From positions 64,881,349-64,945,348 of the forward strand of contig CM067322.1 in the NCBI GenBank assembly GCA_034231615.1: DNA of 64,000 nt, in the 5' to 3' direction. Made by a program: the position numbers and the translations under genes. Under the pieces are notes generated by a model. The model made no database searches. It worked only from the letters and a program-made list of their open reading frames with translations, and was not told the origin of the DNA. Positions 56,401 through 60,031 of this stretch are shown here, one piece after another. Numbering within the stretch: position 1 is the first letter of the stretch; each line of letters opens with the position of its first letter. This DNA is from Meghimatium bilineatum (Eukaryota > Mollusca > Gastropoda > Stylommatophora > Philomycidae).

Positions 56401-58851
56401 AAGTTCTGCCGTCTCATTAGGAAAATAAACATATTTTCTCACTCTCTTCTTGGTAGATTTGACAGGCATGAAGGATGTGTTCTGCAGTCTCTGGGCTCAG
56501 TCCACAGTTGCACAGGTCTGTCTACAAATTTTCAACTTTCTGAACATGTGACTTCTCAGTCTGTTATGGCGAATTCGTAGTCAAAAGGGGAGCAAAGAAT
56601 AGCAACACTATTTATCTTCCATATATCTTGTAAGAGGTGACTAAGAAGGTTTTAGGATGGTGTTGGTTGTCACATTCCGTATATGGTCAAAGTGACCTAG
56701 AAGTCATGCTGAAATTGGATGTGTCAGACCGAAAGGTGCATATAACACAGTCACGCTGTAAACCATGACGCAACACATTCCGTTCTCTAGACTGCATCTT
56801 GATAATCTCTAAGAAGTTTGAGAATGAAAGAAGAAGAATGTGGAGGTTGCTGTTCTGATAATCCAGCCACCACGAACTTCGTTAATTAAAAACATTCATA
56901 CTCATCAGGTAGCATATCCTGTAGCACTCATCACAGCCTTTCGAAGCTTCTGTCAATCTTGAGCTAGTCTTCCTGCTACTGTTACTGTCATGTTCAGGTG
57001 GTCTTTGATGTCTTGCATCCATCTTCTGGGTCTGTCTCTTGTACGTCTCCCTGGCGTCATCCCTCCATTATGGTCTTCTCTAGGCTGTCTGGTGTTAAAA
57101 ACTTTATTTATTCATATTTGCAGATATACACGATCAACTTGAAACGACGGCCAGCTAGAAGACTTCAGATGCTGACAGCCTTTGACTACTTGGAGATAGA
57201 TGCCAAAATTGTGGATGCTGTAGATGGAAAGTTAGTATAAATACCAAATTCTCTCCTGTTATTTGTAATTTTGTTGTAAACTCGCAGTATGACATTCATT
57301 AAAAAAGGAGTTTTCATGTTTTCACTTTTTCCAGTGAAGCGTAGTGGGGAGTATGGGGTTAAGTCTGTATTTTTCATTGACCAACATCATACCTGCGGCT
57401 ACTTTCCCAGAAGATCTGGTGCCCTTTTCTTAGGCTGGGTCAACCTAGAAGCCATTAGTCTTCTTCTTCAGCGTACATTCTCAAACTCCTGTTGAATTTC
57501 TCTTTTAGCAGGATCATTGTCCTGCTGGATTTCTAGCAGGATGTAATCCAGAGAATGGAAATGCGCTGTGTCTCCGTTTTATTTGCGCCAATGTCCTGAT
57601 ACATTCGTCTTCGACGGGAAAATTGGCATAAGTTCATAAGTTACATAGTTGACATTTTAATTCTTGTCTCAACACTCTGTCCATTCTTCAGTCAGCAGTA
57701 CAAATGCTCCCAAAATATTTAAATTTCTGCACTTGCTTTACTTCAGTAGTTGATCATTTATTTTGATTGTATTGGGTTTTCTGCCTATAAACATTACTTC
57801 TGTATTTTCTTTATTGATCTTCATGTTGTGATTGAGGCAGCTTTCATTGAGTAGGTTTATGTGATATTTCAGCACTTCACTTGAACTGTGGAAAAGGCAC
57901 TGATGGTCAGCAAAGAGTGGTTCAATTAAGTCATTTGAGTAACGTCATGTGGTGTTTTACTGTTTTGATAATGTTATCCATATAAATAATAAACAATAAT
58001 GGTTTGTCAGTCCTGCATTTGTTCTAACTGCAGATGTTACTCGTTTGTTAGTCCTGCATTTGTTCTAACTGAAGATGTTACTGGTTTGTCAGTCCTGCAT
58101 TTGTTCTAACTGCAGATGTTACTGGTTTGTTAGTCCTGCATTTGTTCTAACTGCAGATGTTACTGGTTTGTCAGTCCTGCATTTGTCCTAACTGCAGATG
58201 TTACTGGTTTGTCAGTCCTGCATTTGTTATAACTGCAGATGTTACTGGTTTGTTAGTCCTGCATTTGTTCTAACTGCAGATGTTACTGGTTTGTTAGTCC
58301 TGCATTTGTTCTAACCTTCACAGTCGTTTTTAAGCCCTTGTGCTTAAAAAAAAAGATCATTGACTTTCCTTACAAGTCACCAAGACTTTTTCAGATTTGT
58401 CGCTATATTTCTTATTGGTTACTGTTCAAGTCTTTATCTTCATATGCCCCCCTCCCCATGACAAGTTTTACCCTTACCTCTATTTCAGAAATTTATTCTG
58501 TGCCCCCCCCCCCTTCAAGTCCCTGCTGTCTTGCTGAGAACCACCGTTTTAGATACAGAAACATGACACAGAAACCATGCTGAAGTCTAATGTATCAGGC
58601 CGAAAGGCACATATGTTGCAAACCATGATGCAATACATTCCATTCTCTGGACTACATCCTGCTAATCAGCAGGAGCTTGAGAACGAACACACCAGAAGAC
58701 CACAGAACATATTTTCGGAGCACATAATTCTTGCCTACGTTTAATGTTCATTCTATATGTTATCTATTCCAAACAGAGAACTTAATAGGTCCTACCTGGA
58801 GAAGCAAGGGGTCAAGATGTTGCCAGGCTTTGCCGATCCATATCATGGAAG
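36347..58851 (+). CDS. COLGALT: Procollagen galactosyltransferase (COLGALT/GLT25D family), exons 1-10, 3' end beyond window
   Basis: Ten exons (36347-36605, 40269-40381, 41494-41609, 44395-44459, 47544-47619, 50288-50493, 53072-53191, 55872-55951, 57124-57230, 58777-58851) join with consistent phases and encode about 405 residues; vertebrate members are about 620. The family adds galactose to hydroxylysine of collagen in the ER lumen. The N-terminus is a signal-peptide-like hydrophobic stretch (YLYLCLLFLFVVG). The first glycosyltransferase part includes VIATLVRNKAHSL, the DAD metal-binding motif in exon 4 and FPVPMVHSAILINL plus DDIILFAHS in exon 6. The second transferase part starts with IYTINLKRRPARR and ends at MLPGFADPYHGR, where family members continue PLTKGE. 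Exon 1 lacks one base near 36569 and exon 6 has one extra T in 50337-50341; each breaks the frame. Either these are consensus errors or the gene is damaged. Introns are loaded with transposons. The C-terminal ER retention signal is not in view. Confidence 0.9.
37185..37405 (+). mobile_element. LINE-F 3' end
   Basis: CAAGGAGCAGTCGAGGGTGG, then ACATCAAGGAATGGTCTAGG and CAACCCTAATGGGTTATAGG parallel the sense LINE-F end at 43573-43731. Confidence 0.6.
37416..37551 (-). mobile_element. SINE-B copy
   Basis: Reverse orientation: starts with the TTCTTCTTC tail complement, TTCATTCTCAAACTCCTGCT, GGACCATGGTCCTACTAGAT, GCGCCGATGGCC and ACACATCCATCTTCGATGG. Confidence 0.75.
37777..37870 (+). repeat. tRNA-Leu-like SINE head or pseudo-tRNA
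   Basis: A box TGGTCGAAAATGG (37787-37799), CTCAAG in the anticodon-loop position, a long variable-arm-like stretch and B box GGGTTCAAATCCC (37852-37864). The A-to-B spacing fits a class II tRNA such as Leu(CAA), but stems are eroded. Confidence 0.4.
37984..38876 (+). mobile_element. TTAA-flanked non-autonomous element, copy 1 (893 bp)
   Basis: Bounded by TTAA at 37980-37983 and 38877-38880, the hallmark target duplication of piggyBac-type elements. Imperfect terminal inverted repeats: CCTTTAGCAAGCC at the left and CCTTCACCGAGCC read inward from the right (10 of 13 match). Related over most of its length, in opposite orientation, to 50621-51511. No transposase frame. Confidence 0.65.
38958..39116 (+). 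mobile_element. SINE-B copy with target-site duplication
   Basis: 159 bp between ATACCAAAAA (38948-38957) and ATACCAAAAA (39117-39126). Ends GCTGAAGAAGAAGAAG. Confidence 0.85.
39352..39515 (+). mobile_element. SINE-A, 5' part of a split copy
   Basis: Head TGTGTTGCTGGGGCTGGAAA to GCTGAAATCGTATGGGTCAG. The 3' part resumes at 39997 with GAAGTCGGATGTGTCAG, so the last 17 bases recur in similar form, like a target-site duplication of the intervening 480 bp. Confidence 0.65.
39516..39996 (-). mobile_element. Insert within SINE-A, probable LINE 3' piece with TTAG tail
   Basis: Begins TAGTTACTTAGTTAGTTAGT, a simple-repeat tail. The rest is not translatable with confidence. It itself carries a SINE-B copy. 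Confidence 0.4.
39783..39939 (-). mobile_element. SINE-B copy with perfect target-site duplication
   Basis: 157 bp flanked by TTATGGAGTTC at 39772-39782 and 39940-39950. Reverse orientation, with the TTCTTCTTC complement of the GAA tail at the left. Confidence 0.9.
39997..40130 (+). mobile_element. SINE-A, 3' part of the split copy
   Basis: GAAGTCGGATGTGTCAGGCA, ATATCACAGCAATGCTGTAA and GAGTTTGAGATGAACGC with a short AAAAGAAGAGAAA tail. Confidence 0.7.
40269..40381 (+). CDS. COLGALT: COLGALT exon 2
   Basis: Acceptor TCCTAG, donor GTAAAAG. Encodes SDHNVDNSTAMMTEWLSAV and YHHVDVKIDHKN, matching the family DHNMDNT...EWL segment. Enters in phase 2, leaves in phase 1. Confidence 0.9.
40509..40682. 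repeat. 52-bp minisatellite, 3.3 copies
   Basis: Unit CTCTTGCAGATTCTTGAACT, TTATGACACCACTCAATAGT, TACAAAACAAAA, repeating at 40511, 40563 and 40615. In intron 2. Confidence 0.9.
40845..40985 (+). mobile_element. SINE-B copy
   Basis: CCGCCGAAGACATTGGCGCA, AACGCATTTCTATTCTTTGG, GAAATCTAGTAGGACCATTG and GATGAAGAAGAAGA. Confidence 0.8.
41028..41370. repeat. 32-bp minisatellite, about 10 copies
   Basis: Unit ACAAGCTTACAACAGGTGTC plus TCTGGTCTTAGG, highly uniform. Head-to-tail with no spacers, so not a CRISPR. In intron 2, about 125 bp before exon 3. Confidence 0.95.
41494..41609 (+). CDS. COLGALT: COLGALT exon 3
   Basis: Acceptor TCTTTAG, donor GTGAGT. Encodes GYTDEESLCDWTEKRF and LREKALVHARNIWADYLF, matching the family LRQAALKSARDMWADYILF segment just before the DxD motif. 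Confidence 0.92.
41848..42095 (-). mobile_element. SINE-A copy
   Basis: Reverse orientation: TTCTCAAACTCCTGTAGATT, GCAGGATGTAGTCC, CTTCTAGGTCACTTTGATCA, CTCCTTAGTCGCCTCTTACG. The head is at the right, with a truncated junction. Confidence 0.75.
42105..42462. repeat. Short-period AT-rich minisatellite
   Basis: Repeats of TACATTACTTCTAGT / TACATTACTTCTTA with a period near 14 bp and 27-28 bp pairs. In intron 3. Confidence 0.85.
42598..42838 (+). mobile_element. SINE-A remnants
   Basis: 42598-42640 (TGCTGAAGTCGGATGTGTTA) and 42755-42838 (AAAACATGACAAAACACATCC, TTAACGCAGAAGAAGATGAA) are the middle and end of a SINE-A, separated by about 115 unrelated bases. Confidence 0.5.
42921..43078 (-). mobile_element. 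SINE-B copy
   Basis: Reverse orientation: CGTTCATTCTCAAACTCCCG, GGTCCTACTAAATTTCCAAC, GCCAGACACAACCGTCTTCT. Confidence 0.7.
43247..43775 (-). mobile_element. LINE-A insertion inside LINE-B
   Basis: Target duplication GGAGTGTCATT (43236-43246) and GGAGTGACATT (43776-43786). CATCATCATCATCATG at the left is the tail. Minus-strand text 43393-43572 reads FIPWTARKTNVEVLKE and FFGHFIRQGGLENIVTTGKI. Interrupted by LINE-F at 43573-43731. Confidence 0.75.
43573..43731 (+). mobile_element. LINE-F 3' end inside LINE-A
   Basis: 159 bp flanked by ATGGTAT (43566-43572 and 43732-43738). The uninterrupted LINE-A reads straight across this point at 53628. Encodes KTWTDNIKEWTGLDISTLIR and ends at GAAGGGTTATGGGTTATTTG. 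Confidence 0.8.
44395..44459 (+). CDS. COLGALT: COLGALT exon 4
   Basis: Acceptor TTTGATAG, donor GTAAGT. Encodes MIDADVTLENNRTLQILMG; the DAD at 44401-44409 is the metal-binding DxD motif of the first transferase domain. Confidence 0.9.
44508..44605 (+). mobile_element. SINE-B partial copy
   Basis: TGTGTTGGGCCATTGATGCA, AATAAAACGATGACAAAATG and ACTACATCCTGCTGGA. It breaks off before the tail, and a tail-like GGAGTTTGATAATGAATG lies at 44700. Confidence 0.6.
44720..45240. other. Unassigned intron 4 DNA
   Basis: 44815-45005 is related to 49055-49200 (CAGGAATT.TGAG, CTCAGATCT..CTTTCA), an unnamed dispersed repeat also echoed at 29645-29770. Otherwise nothing seen. Confidence 0.4.
45245..45306 (+). 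mobile_element. SINE-A head fragment
   Basis: GATCCGAAAGGGTAGCAAAG, AATAGCAACACTGTTTACC and CCATGCATGTCAT. Confidence 0.65.
45527..46860 (+). mobile_element. Mariner-family DNA transposon, full length (1334 bp)
   Basis: Perfect 30-bp terminal inverted repeats (45527-45556 and 46831-46860) beginning CGAGGGGGAGTCAATAAGTA, flanked by the TA target duplication (45525-45526, 46861-46862). It carries one transposase gene with a single frameshift. Inserted in a SINE-A in intron 4 of COLGALT. Identity of the two repeats suggests a fairly recent insertion. Confidence 0.95.
45664..46760 (+). pseudogene. Mariner transposase with one frameshift
   Basis: About 365 residues in two frames. The N-terminal frame 45664-45855 has the paired-type helix-turn-helix (INEQRAVVRFLWAKGLPAKD, SRKAVHSWVKNF). 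One base is missing in the T run at 45852-45855. The second frame continues FSQGRSKIVDEIRSGRAVEI and on through 46760. Catalytic triad D,D34D is complete: TGDESWVHH, LLHDNARPHTA and PPYSPDLAPSDFHLF, with exactly 34 residues between the last two aspartates. The linker block WVPRQLTDEHK is also present. Cut-and-paste transposition of TA-targeted elements is the family function. This copy could only be active if the shift is a sequencing error. Confidence 0.92.
47025..47315 (+). mobile_element. SINE-A copy with internal duplication
   Basis: CCATGCATGTCATAAGAAGC, then the block from AATCCTTGCTGAAG to AGCTCAGCTGTAAA (47098-47165) is repeated as CCATGCTAAAGTTG to AGCTAAGCTGTAAA (47178-47240). Ends GCAGAAGAAGAA. 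Confidence 0.75.
47388..47436. repeat. (TA)n microsatellite
   Basis: About 24 TA dinucleotides in intron 4, around 110 bp before exon 5. Confidence 0.95.
47544..47619 (+). CDS. COLGALT: COLGALT exon 5
   Basis: Acceptor GTTGCAAG, donor GTAAAC. Encodes LVIGPMLNASVEGYYSNFW and GGMSEK, matching family VVAPMLDSRAAYSNFWCGM. Confidence 0.92.
47665..48020 (+). mobile_element. RNase H-type LINE, C-terminal end
   Basis: The frame 47669-47986 reads NINLLERKDQSIIFRLRTHV, CRLCIHPYETVDHHLFECPA and TLYGTKKQLTNTC, the cysteine/histidine knuckle and tail after the RNase H domain, then the 3' end GGGCATGAGCCCATGGACCG. Confidence 0.75.
48020..48249. other. Unassigned intron 5 DNA
   Basis: Nothing recognised. 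Confidence 0.3.
48250..48500 (+). mobile_element. SINE-A copy, diverged
   Basis: AAAAAGGGAGCAAAGAATTG, GTAGAAGGCGACTGAGAAGG, CATGCTAAAGTCAGATATGT, TGGTCTATATCCTGGTAACC. Confidence 0.65.
48570..48832 (+). mobile_element. SINE-A copy
   Basis: GTAGAGCAAAGAATAGCACT, GGGTCAAAGTGACCCAGAAG, CCACATGTGTCGGGTCGAAA, ATCCTGTTAATCTGCAGAAG, tail GCAGCAGAAGAAGAA. Confidence 0.8.
49055..49200 (+). repeat. Unnamed dispersed repeat
   Basis: GCCAGGAATTGTGAGCGATT, GGTTTCTCAGATCTATCTTT and ATGCAGTGTCTATTGAAAAA recur in diverged form at 29645-29770 and 44860-45000. Function unknown. Confidence 0.5.
49318..49460. repeat. 33-bp minisatellite, about 4 copies
   Basis: Unit GACAATGTCTCCATTCAGAA plus CTTTACTTTATCT, diverged between copies. 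Confidence 0.8.
49570..49945 (+). mobile_element. LINE-D 3' end interrupted by SINE-B
   Basis: 49590-49711 (RHNKMEQLIMEGMVPRSRGK-like, DKDGLETSQII) and 49881-49945 (TTIWKEYVMW) are the two halves of a LINE-D C-terminus. Confidence 0.65.
49712..49874 (+). mobile_element. SINE-B copy in LINE-D
   Basis: Flanked by TTTAAAC (49705-49711 and 49875-49881). CCGCCGAAGATGGATGTATC, GAAATCTAGTAGGACCATTG and GCTGAAGATGAAGAA. Confidence 0.8.
50060..50219 (+). mobile_element. SINE-B copy
   Basis: CCTCTGAAGATGGATGTGTC, CAAATAAAACGGTGACACAA, GAGATCCAGCGGGAGTTTGA, GCTGAAGAAGAAGA. Ends about 70 bp before exon 6. Confidence 0.8.
50288..50493 (+). CDS. COLGALT: COLGALT exon 6 (with apparent 1-base insertion)
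   Basis: Acceptor CCTCAG, donor GTAAGT. Starts GYYIRSSNYLSIVDWK in one frame. After the run of five T at 50337-50341 the matching frame shifts by one to VFPVPMVHSAILINLHHYL, then YSGPRDDIILFAHSVKAL. Removing one T aligns it residue by residue with human COLGALT2 YIPIREWK....FPVPMVH. Confidence 0.88.
50621..51511 (-). mobile_element. TTAA-flanked non-autonomous element, copy 2 (891 bp)
   Basis: TTAA at 50617-50620 and 51512-51515. Left end CCTTCACAATGC. Right end read inward CCATTAGCAAAAC. Inverted relative to copy 1 (37984-38876); shared landmarks include GTCATGGCATCGTACCGG-like, CGTATGAGAAAGTGGTAAAG and CTGCCACCGGATT. Lies in intron 6, 124 bp after exon 6. Confidence 0.65.
51525..51683 (+). 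mobile_element. SINE-B copy with perfect target-site duplication
   Basis: 159 bp between AAACTGTAGTT (51514-51524) and AAACTGTAGTT (51684-51694). The duplication overlaps the right TTAA of the preceding element, so the SINE landed right at its edge. Confidence 0.9.
51700..51984. other. Unassigned intron 6 DNA
   Basis: No element recognised. Confidence 0.3.
51985..52195 (+). mobile_element. SINE-A copy, 5'-truncated
   Basis: AAAGAAGACAGAGTTGGCTG, CCCATCCCATAAAGGATGAA, GTAAACCATGACGCATCACA, GGACTACATCCTGCTAATCT. Confidence 0.75.
52205..52285 (+). repeat. tRNA-like sequence (A and B boxes)
   Basis: A box AGTAGTTAATTGGTTAA (52215-52231) and B box GGTTCAACTCC (52260-52270) at tRNA spacing. The anticodon stem does not fold and the acceptor strands do not pair well, so a tRNA-derived SINE head or pseudogene is likely. 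Confidence 0.45.
52290..52620. other. Unassigned intron 6 DNA
   Basis: May include the body of a tRNA-derived SINE following 52285. Not demonstrable. Confidence 0.3.
52622..52710. repeat. 34-38-bp duplication
   Basis: GTTGTAT.GTAGCATAGA followed by CATCATC.GTTGTTG occurs twice. The flanking ACAAACCGCTCTATA... motif also recurs (52587, 52731). Confidence 0.7.
52775..53022. repeat. 30-bp minisatellite, about 8 copies
   Basis: Unit CCATGGGATTAAGAGTGAGT plus TGGGGATGAA. Both strands stay open across it; these frames are artefacts. Confidence 0.9.
53072..53191 (+). CDS. COLGALT: COLGALT exon 7
   Basis: Acceptor GTGAACAG, donor GTGAGT. Encodes ESMYVINTEYFGKVMIPLDK and ERDQFDHVKLEAM, matching family MYVCNKEEYGFLPVPL and HVQLEVM. 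Confidence 0.92.
53210..53308. repeat. 23-bp minisatellite, left block
   Basis: TAAGTTTATTTTAAAG-type units. The same unit reappears at 54150-54292 on the other side of a LINE-A. Confidence 0.75.
53309..53840 (-). mobile_element. LINE-A copy inserted in a minisatellite
   Basis: The minus-strand frame 53314-53673 is the best LINE-A C-terminus: EATEMWFYRRMLRIPWTARK, KRQSSFFGHFMRKAVLENIV, TGKIEGNRDRGRQHEKILDS, AMTSYASRHGT, followed by the CTGATGATGATCC tail at 53309-53317. Confidence 0.8.
53841..54150. other. Unassigned intron 7 DNA with a hairpin
   Basis: Contains an 18-bp inverted repeat, AGAAAATGCATGCATTCA at 54097-54114 and its complement (one mismatch) at 54131-54148. No element recognised. 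Confidence 0.5.
54150..54292. repeat. 23-bp minisatellite, right block
   Basis: Unit ATAAGGATAAGTTTATTTTA plus AAG, about 6 copies. Confidence 0.85.
54577..54845 (-). mobile_element. SINE-A copy
   Basis: Reverse orientation: ACACTCCTGCAGATTCACAG, GGCTTCTGGGTCACTTTAAC, TATGGGATGGGACAGCCAAC, AGTTGCCTCTTGTGACATGC, GAGGCCCAGGCAACACACGG. Confidence 0.85.
54914..55194 (-). mobile_element. SINE-A copy with target-site duplication
   Basis: 281 bp between TGTAATAT (54906-54913) and TGTAATAT (55195-55202). An intact reverse copy from the TTCTTCTTCTGCG tail complement to GCTCCCCTGCAACACACTGG. Confidence 0.88.
55203..55871. other. Unassigned end of intron 7
   Basis: AT-rich, no element recognised. Confidence 0.35.
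55872..55951 (+). CDS. COLGALT: COLGALT exon 8
   Basis: Acceptor TATTTTCAG. Encodes QEVPPLYSSPHVYIPEKPKD and KLGFDQ, matching family PDKMGFDE. The donor is CAG|GCAAGT, a GC-AG intron start, and the next exon continues in phase 0 with IYTINLKRR. Confidence 0.9.
55940..56039. repeat. 50-bp tandem duplication across the exon 8 donor
   Basis: GGATTTGATCAGGCAAGTTA... at 55940 recurs as GGATCTGATCAGGCAAGTTA at 55990, with one base different in the first 20. It copies the last 12 exon bases and the start of intron 8. A third, partial copy lies near 56070-56105. Confidence 0.9.
56275..56850 (+). mobile_element. SINE-A copy split by a LINE fragment
   Basis: Head 56275-56304 (TTTCCAGGGCCCGAAAGGGG), then after the insert 56584-56850 from GGGGAGCAAAGAATAGCAAC to GAGAATGAAAGAAGAAGAA. 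Confidence 0.8.
56305..56583 (-). mobile_element. RNase H-type LINE 3' fragment with target-site duplication
   Basis: 279 bp between AAAGGGGAGC (56295-56304) and AAAGGGGAGC (56584-56593). The minus-strand translation reads LRIRHNRLRSHMFRKLKI at its start, the block after the RNase H domain (compare LRTGHNRLRSHMYTKFKI in the LINE at 16330-17690). Confidence 0.85.
56905..57095 (-). mobile_element. LINE-G relic next to exon 9
   Basis: ACAGCCTTTCGAAGCTTCTG, TGTCATGTTCAGGTGGTCTT and GCATCCATCTTCTGGGTCTG parallel 15530-15800. It ends within 30 bp of the exon 9 acceptor. Confidence 0.55.
57124..57230 (+). CDS. COLGALT: COLGALT exon 9
   Basis: Acceptor ATATTTGCAG, donor GTTAGT. Encodes IYTINLKRRPARRLQMLTAF and EIDAKIVDAVDGK, matching family VFMINLRRRQDRRERML and VEAVDGK, the start of the C-terminal transferase domain. 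Confidence 0.94.
57460..57617 (-). mobile_element. SINE-B copy
   Basis: TTCTTCTTCAGCGTACATTC, GGATCATTGTCCTGCTGGAT, TTTATTTGCGCCAATGTCCT, ACATTCGTCTTCGACGG. Confidence 0.8.
57650..57950 (-). mobile_element. LINE-H relic (RT region)
   Basis: Antisense to an RT middle region: CAAAATATTTAAATTTCTGC, ACTTCTGTATTTTCTTTATT (K-x-TEVMF-like) and the CTTCATGTTGTGATTGAGGC linker. Decayed. Confidence 0.45.
57998..58316. repeat. 41-bp minisatellite, about 8 copies
   Basis: Unit ACTGGTTTGTCAGTCCTGCA, TTTGTTCTAACTGCAGATGT, T. In intron 9. Confidence 0.92.
58558..58700 (+). mobile_element. SINE-A copy, 5'-truncated
   Basis: GACACAGAAACCATGCTGAA, AATGTATCAGGCCGAAAGGC, GGACTACATCCTGCTAATCA, GAGAACGAACAC. 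It ends about 75 bp before exon 10. Confidence 0.75.
58777..58851 (+). CDS. COLGALT: COLGALT exon 10, last exon in view
   Basis: Acceptor CCAAACAG, donor GTAAGA. Encodes ELNRSYLEKQGVKMLPGFAD and PYHG, matching family QMLPGYRDPYHGR. Leaves in phase 2. No later exon was found before the window end. Confidence 0.92.
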
Positions 58852-58901
58852 GTAAGAGGGATCTCATTTTGCTCTTTATTTCCACCTGTGAATTGTGGGG
58901 C

Positions 58902-59060
58902 CTTCTTCTTCAGCGTTCATTCTCAAACTCCCGCTGGTTCTCTCTTGTAACAGGATAATAATCCTACTAGATTTCCAGCAGGATATAGTCCAGAGAATGG
59001 AAATGTATTGTGTCGTCTCTTTATTTGCGACAATGGCCAGACACATCCGCCTTTGATGGT
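58902..59060 (-). mobile_element. SINE-B copy
   Basis: CTTCTTCTTCAGCGTTCATT, AATAATCCTACTAGATTTCC, GACACATCCGCCTTTGATGG. Confidence 0.8.
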
Positions 59061-59107
59061 ATTCTGGGCTTAAGAGCAGAAAAAATAATTATTATAATAA
59101 CATCTCT

Positions 59108-59318
59108 GTTATGTGCCAAGCATATCGTAAGAGGTGACCAATGAGATTTGAGGGGAGGAATTAGCTGTTTCACCTCATAGGTCAGTCAGTGACTCAGAAG
59201 CCATGCTGTAGTTGGGTGTGCCAGGCTGAAAGGCACAGATATTGCAGCTAAAATGTAAAATGTATCCTTTTCTATGGCCTACATCCTACTAACCTACAGG
59301 AGTTTGAGAATGCATGGC
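59108..59318 (+). mobile_element. SINE-A copy, 5'-truncated
   Basis: CCAAGCATATCGTAAGAGGT, GTGACTCAGAAGCCATGCTG, GTGTGCCAGGCTGAAAGGCA, CTAACCTACAGGAGTTTGAG. Confidence 0.75.
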
Positions 59319-59452
59319 TGTCCGCTTATTTTTCCATAAATCCATATTTTTTACAATTTATTTCTGTATTTCAATAAAAATGACAGTGTTAGCACCCCAA
59401 ACAAAAACAAAAAAAAATCCCCCATTTTTTTCTTCATCAAATCAATACATTC

Positions 59453-59610
59453 TTCTTCTTCAGCGTTCATTCTCAAACTCCCGCTGGATTTCTCTTGTAA
59501 CAGGACAATGGTCCTACAAGATTTCCAGTTGAATATAGTCCAGAGAATGGAAATGCGTTGTGTTGCCGTTTTATTTGCGCCAATGGCCCAACACATCCGT
59601 CTTCGGCGGA
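59453..59610 (-). mobile_element. SINE-B copy with perfect target-site duplication
   Basis: 158 bp between AATACATTC (59444-59452) and AATACATTC (59611-59619). Reverse orientation, ending CACATCCGTCTTCGGCGG. Confidence 0.88.
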
Positions 59611-59847
59611 AATACATTCAATATGTACAAAATGTCTGCATTAGAAGTAGTAACTGAAGATGTAATACGAAATGGCCTTTTTAAAAAATTTTATTTAAAA
59701 AAACACCCCCACCCCAAAAAAGTTTTTGATTGTAGAGTTTTTTCTGAGTTTTTTTTCAGCCTGAAAAATCTGTATAAGTACAGAAAATCCATACTAGTTG
59801 ACATCTATGAGAATGCATGCAGAAAAAAGAAGAGACTGTATTCTGAT

Positions 59848-60031
59848 AGTTGCACACCGCCGAGAGTTTAAGTTGCACACCGCCGAGAGTTTAAGTTACA
59901 CACCGCCGAGAGTTAAAGTTGCACACCGCCGAGAGTTAAAGTTGCACACCGCCGAGAGTTAAAGTTGCACACCGCTGAGAGTTAAAGTTGCACACCGCCG
60001 AGAGTTAAAGTTGCACACCGCCGAGAGTTAT
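59848..60031. repeat. 23-bp minisatellite, 8 copies
   Basis: Unit AGTTGCACACCGCCGAGAGT plus TAA or TTA. GC-richer than the satellite that follows directly. Confidence 0.95.

Noticed and set aside
58590-60031. Candidate exon 11 of COLGALT
   Set aside because: No segment encoding the expected PLTKGE...GCFLSHY block is present between 58852 and the satellite.
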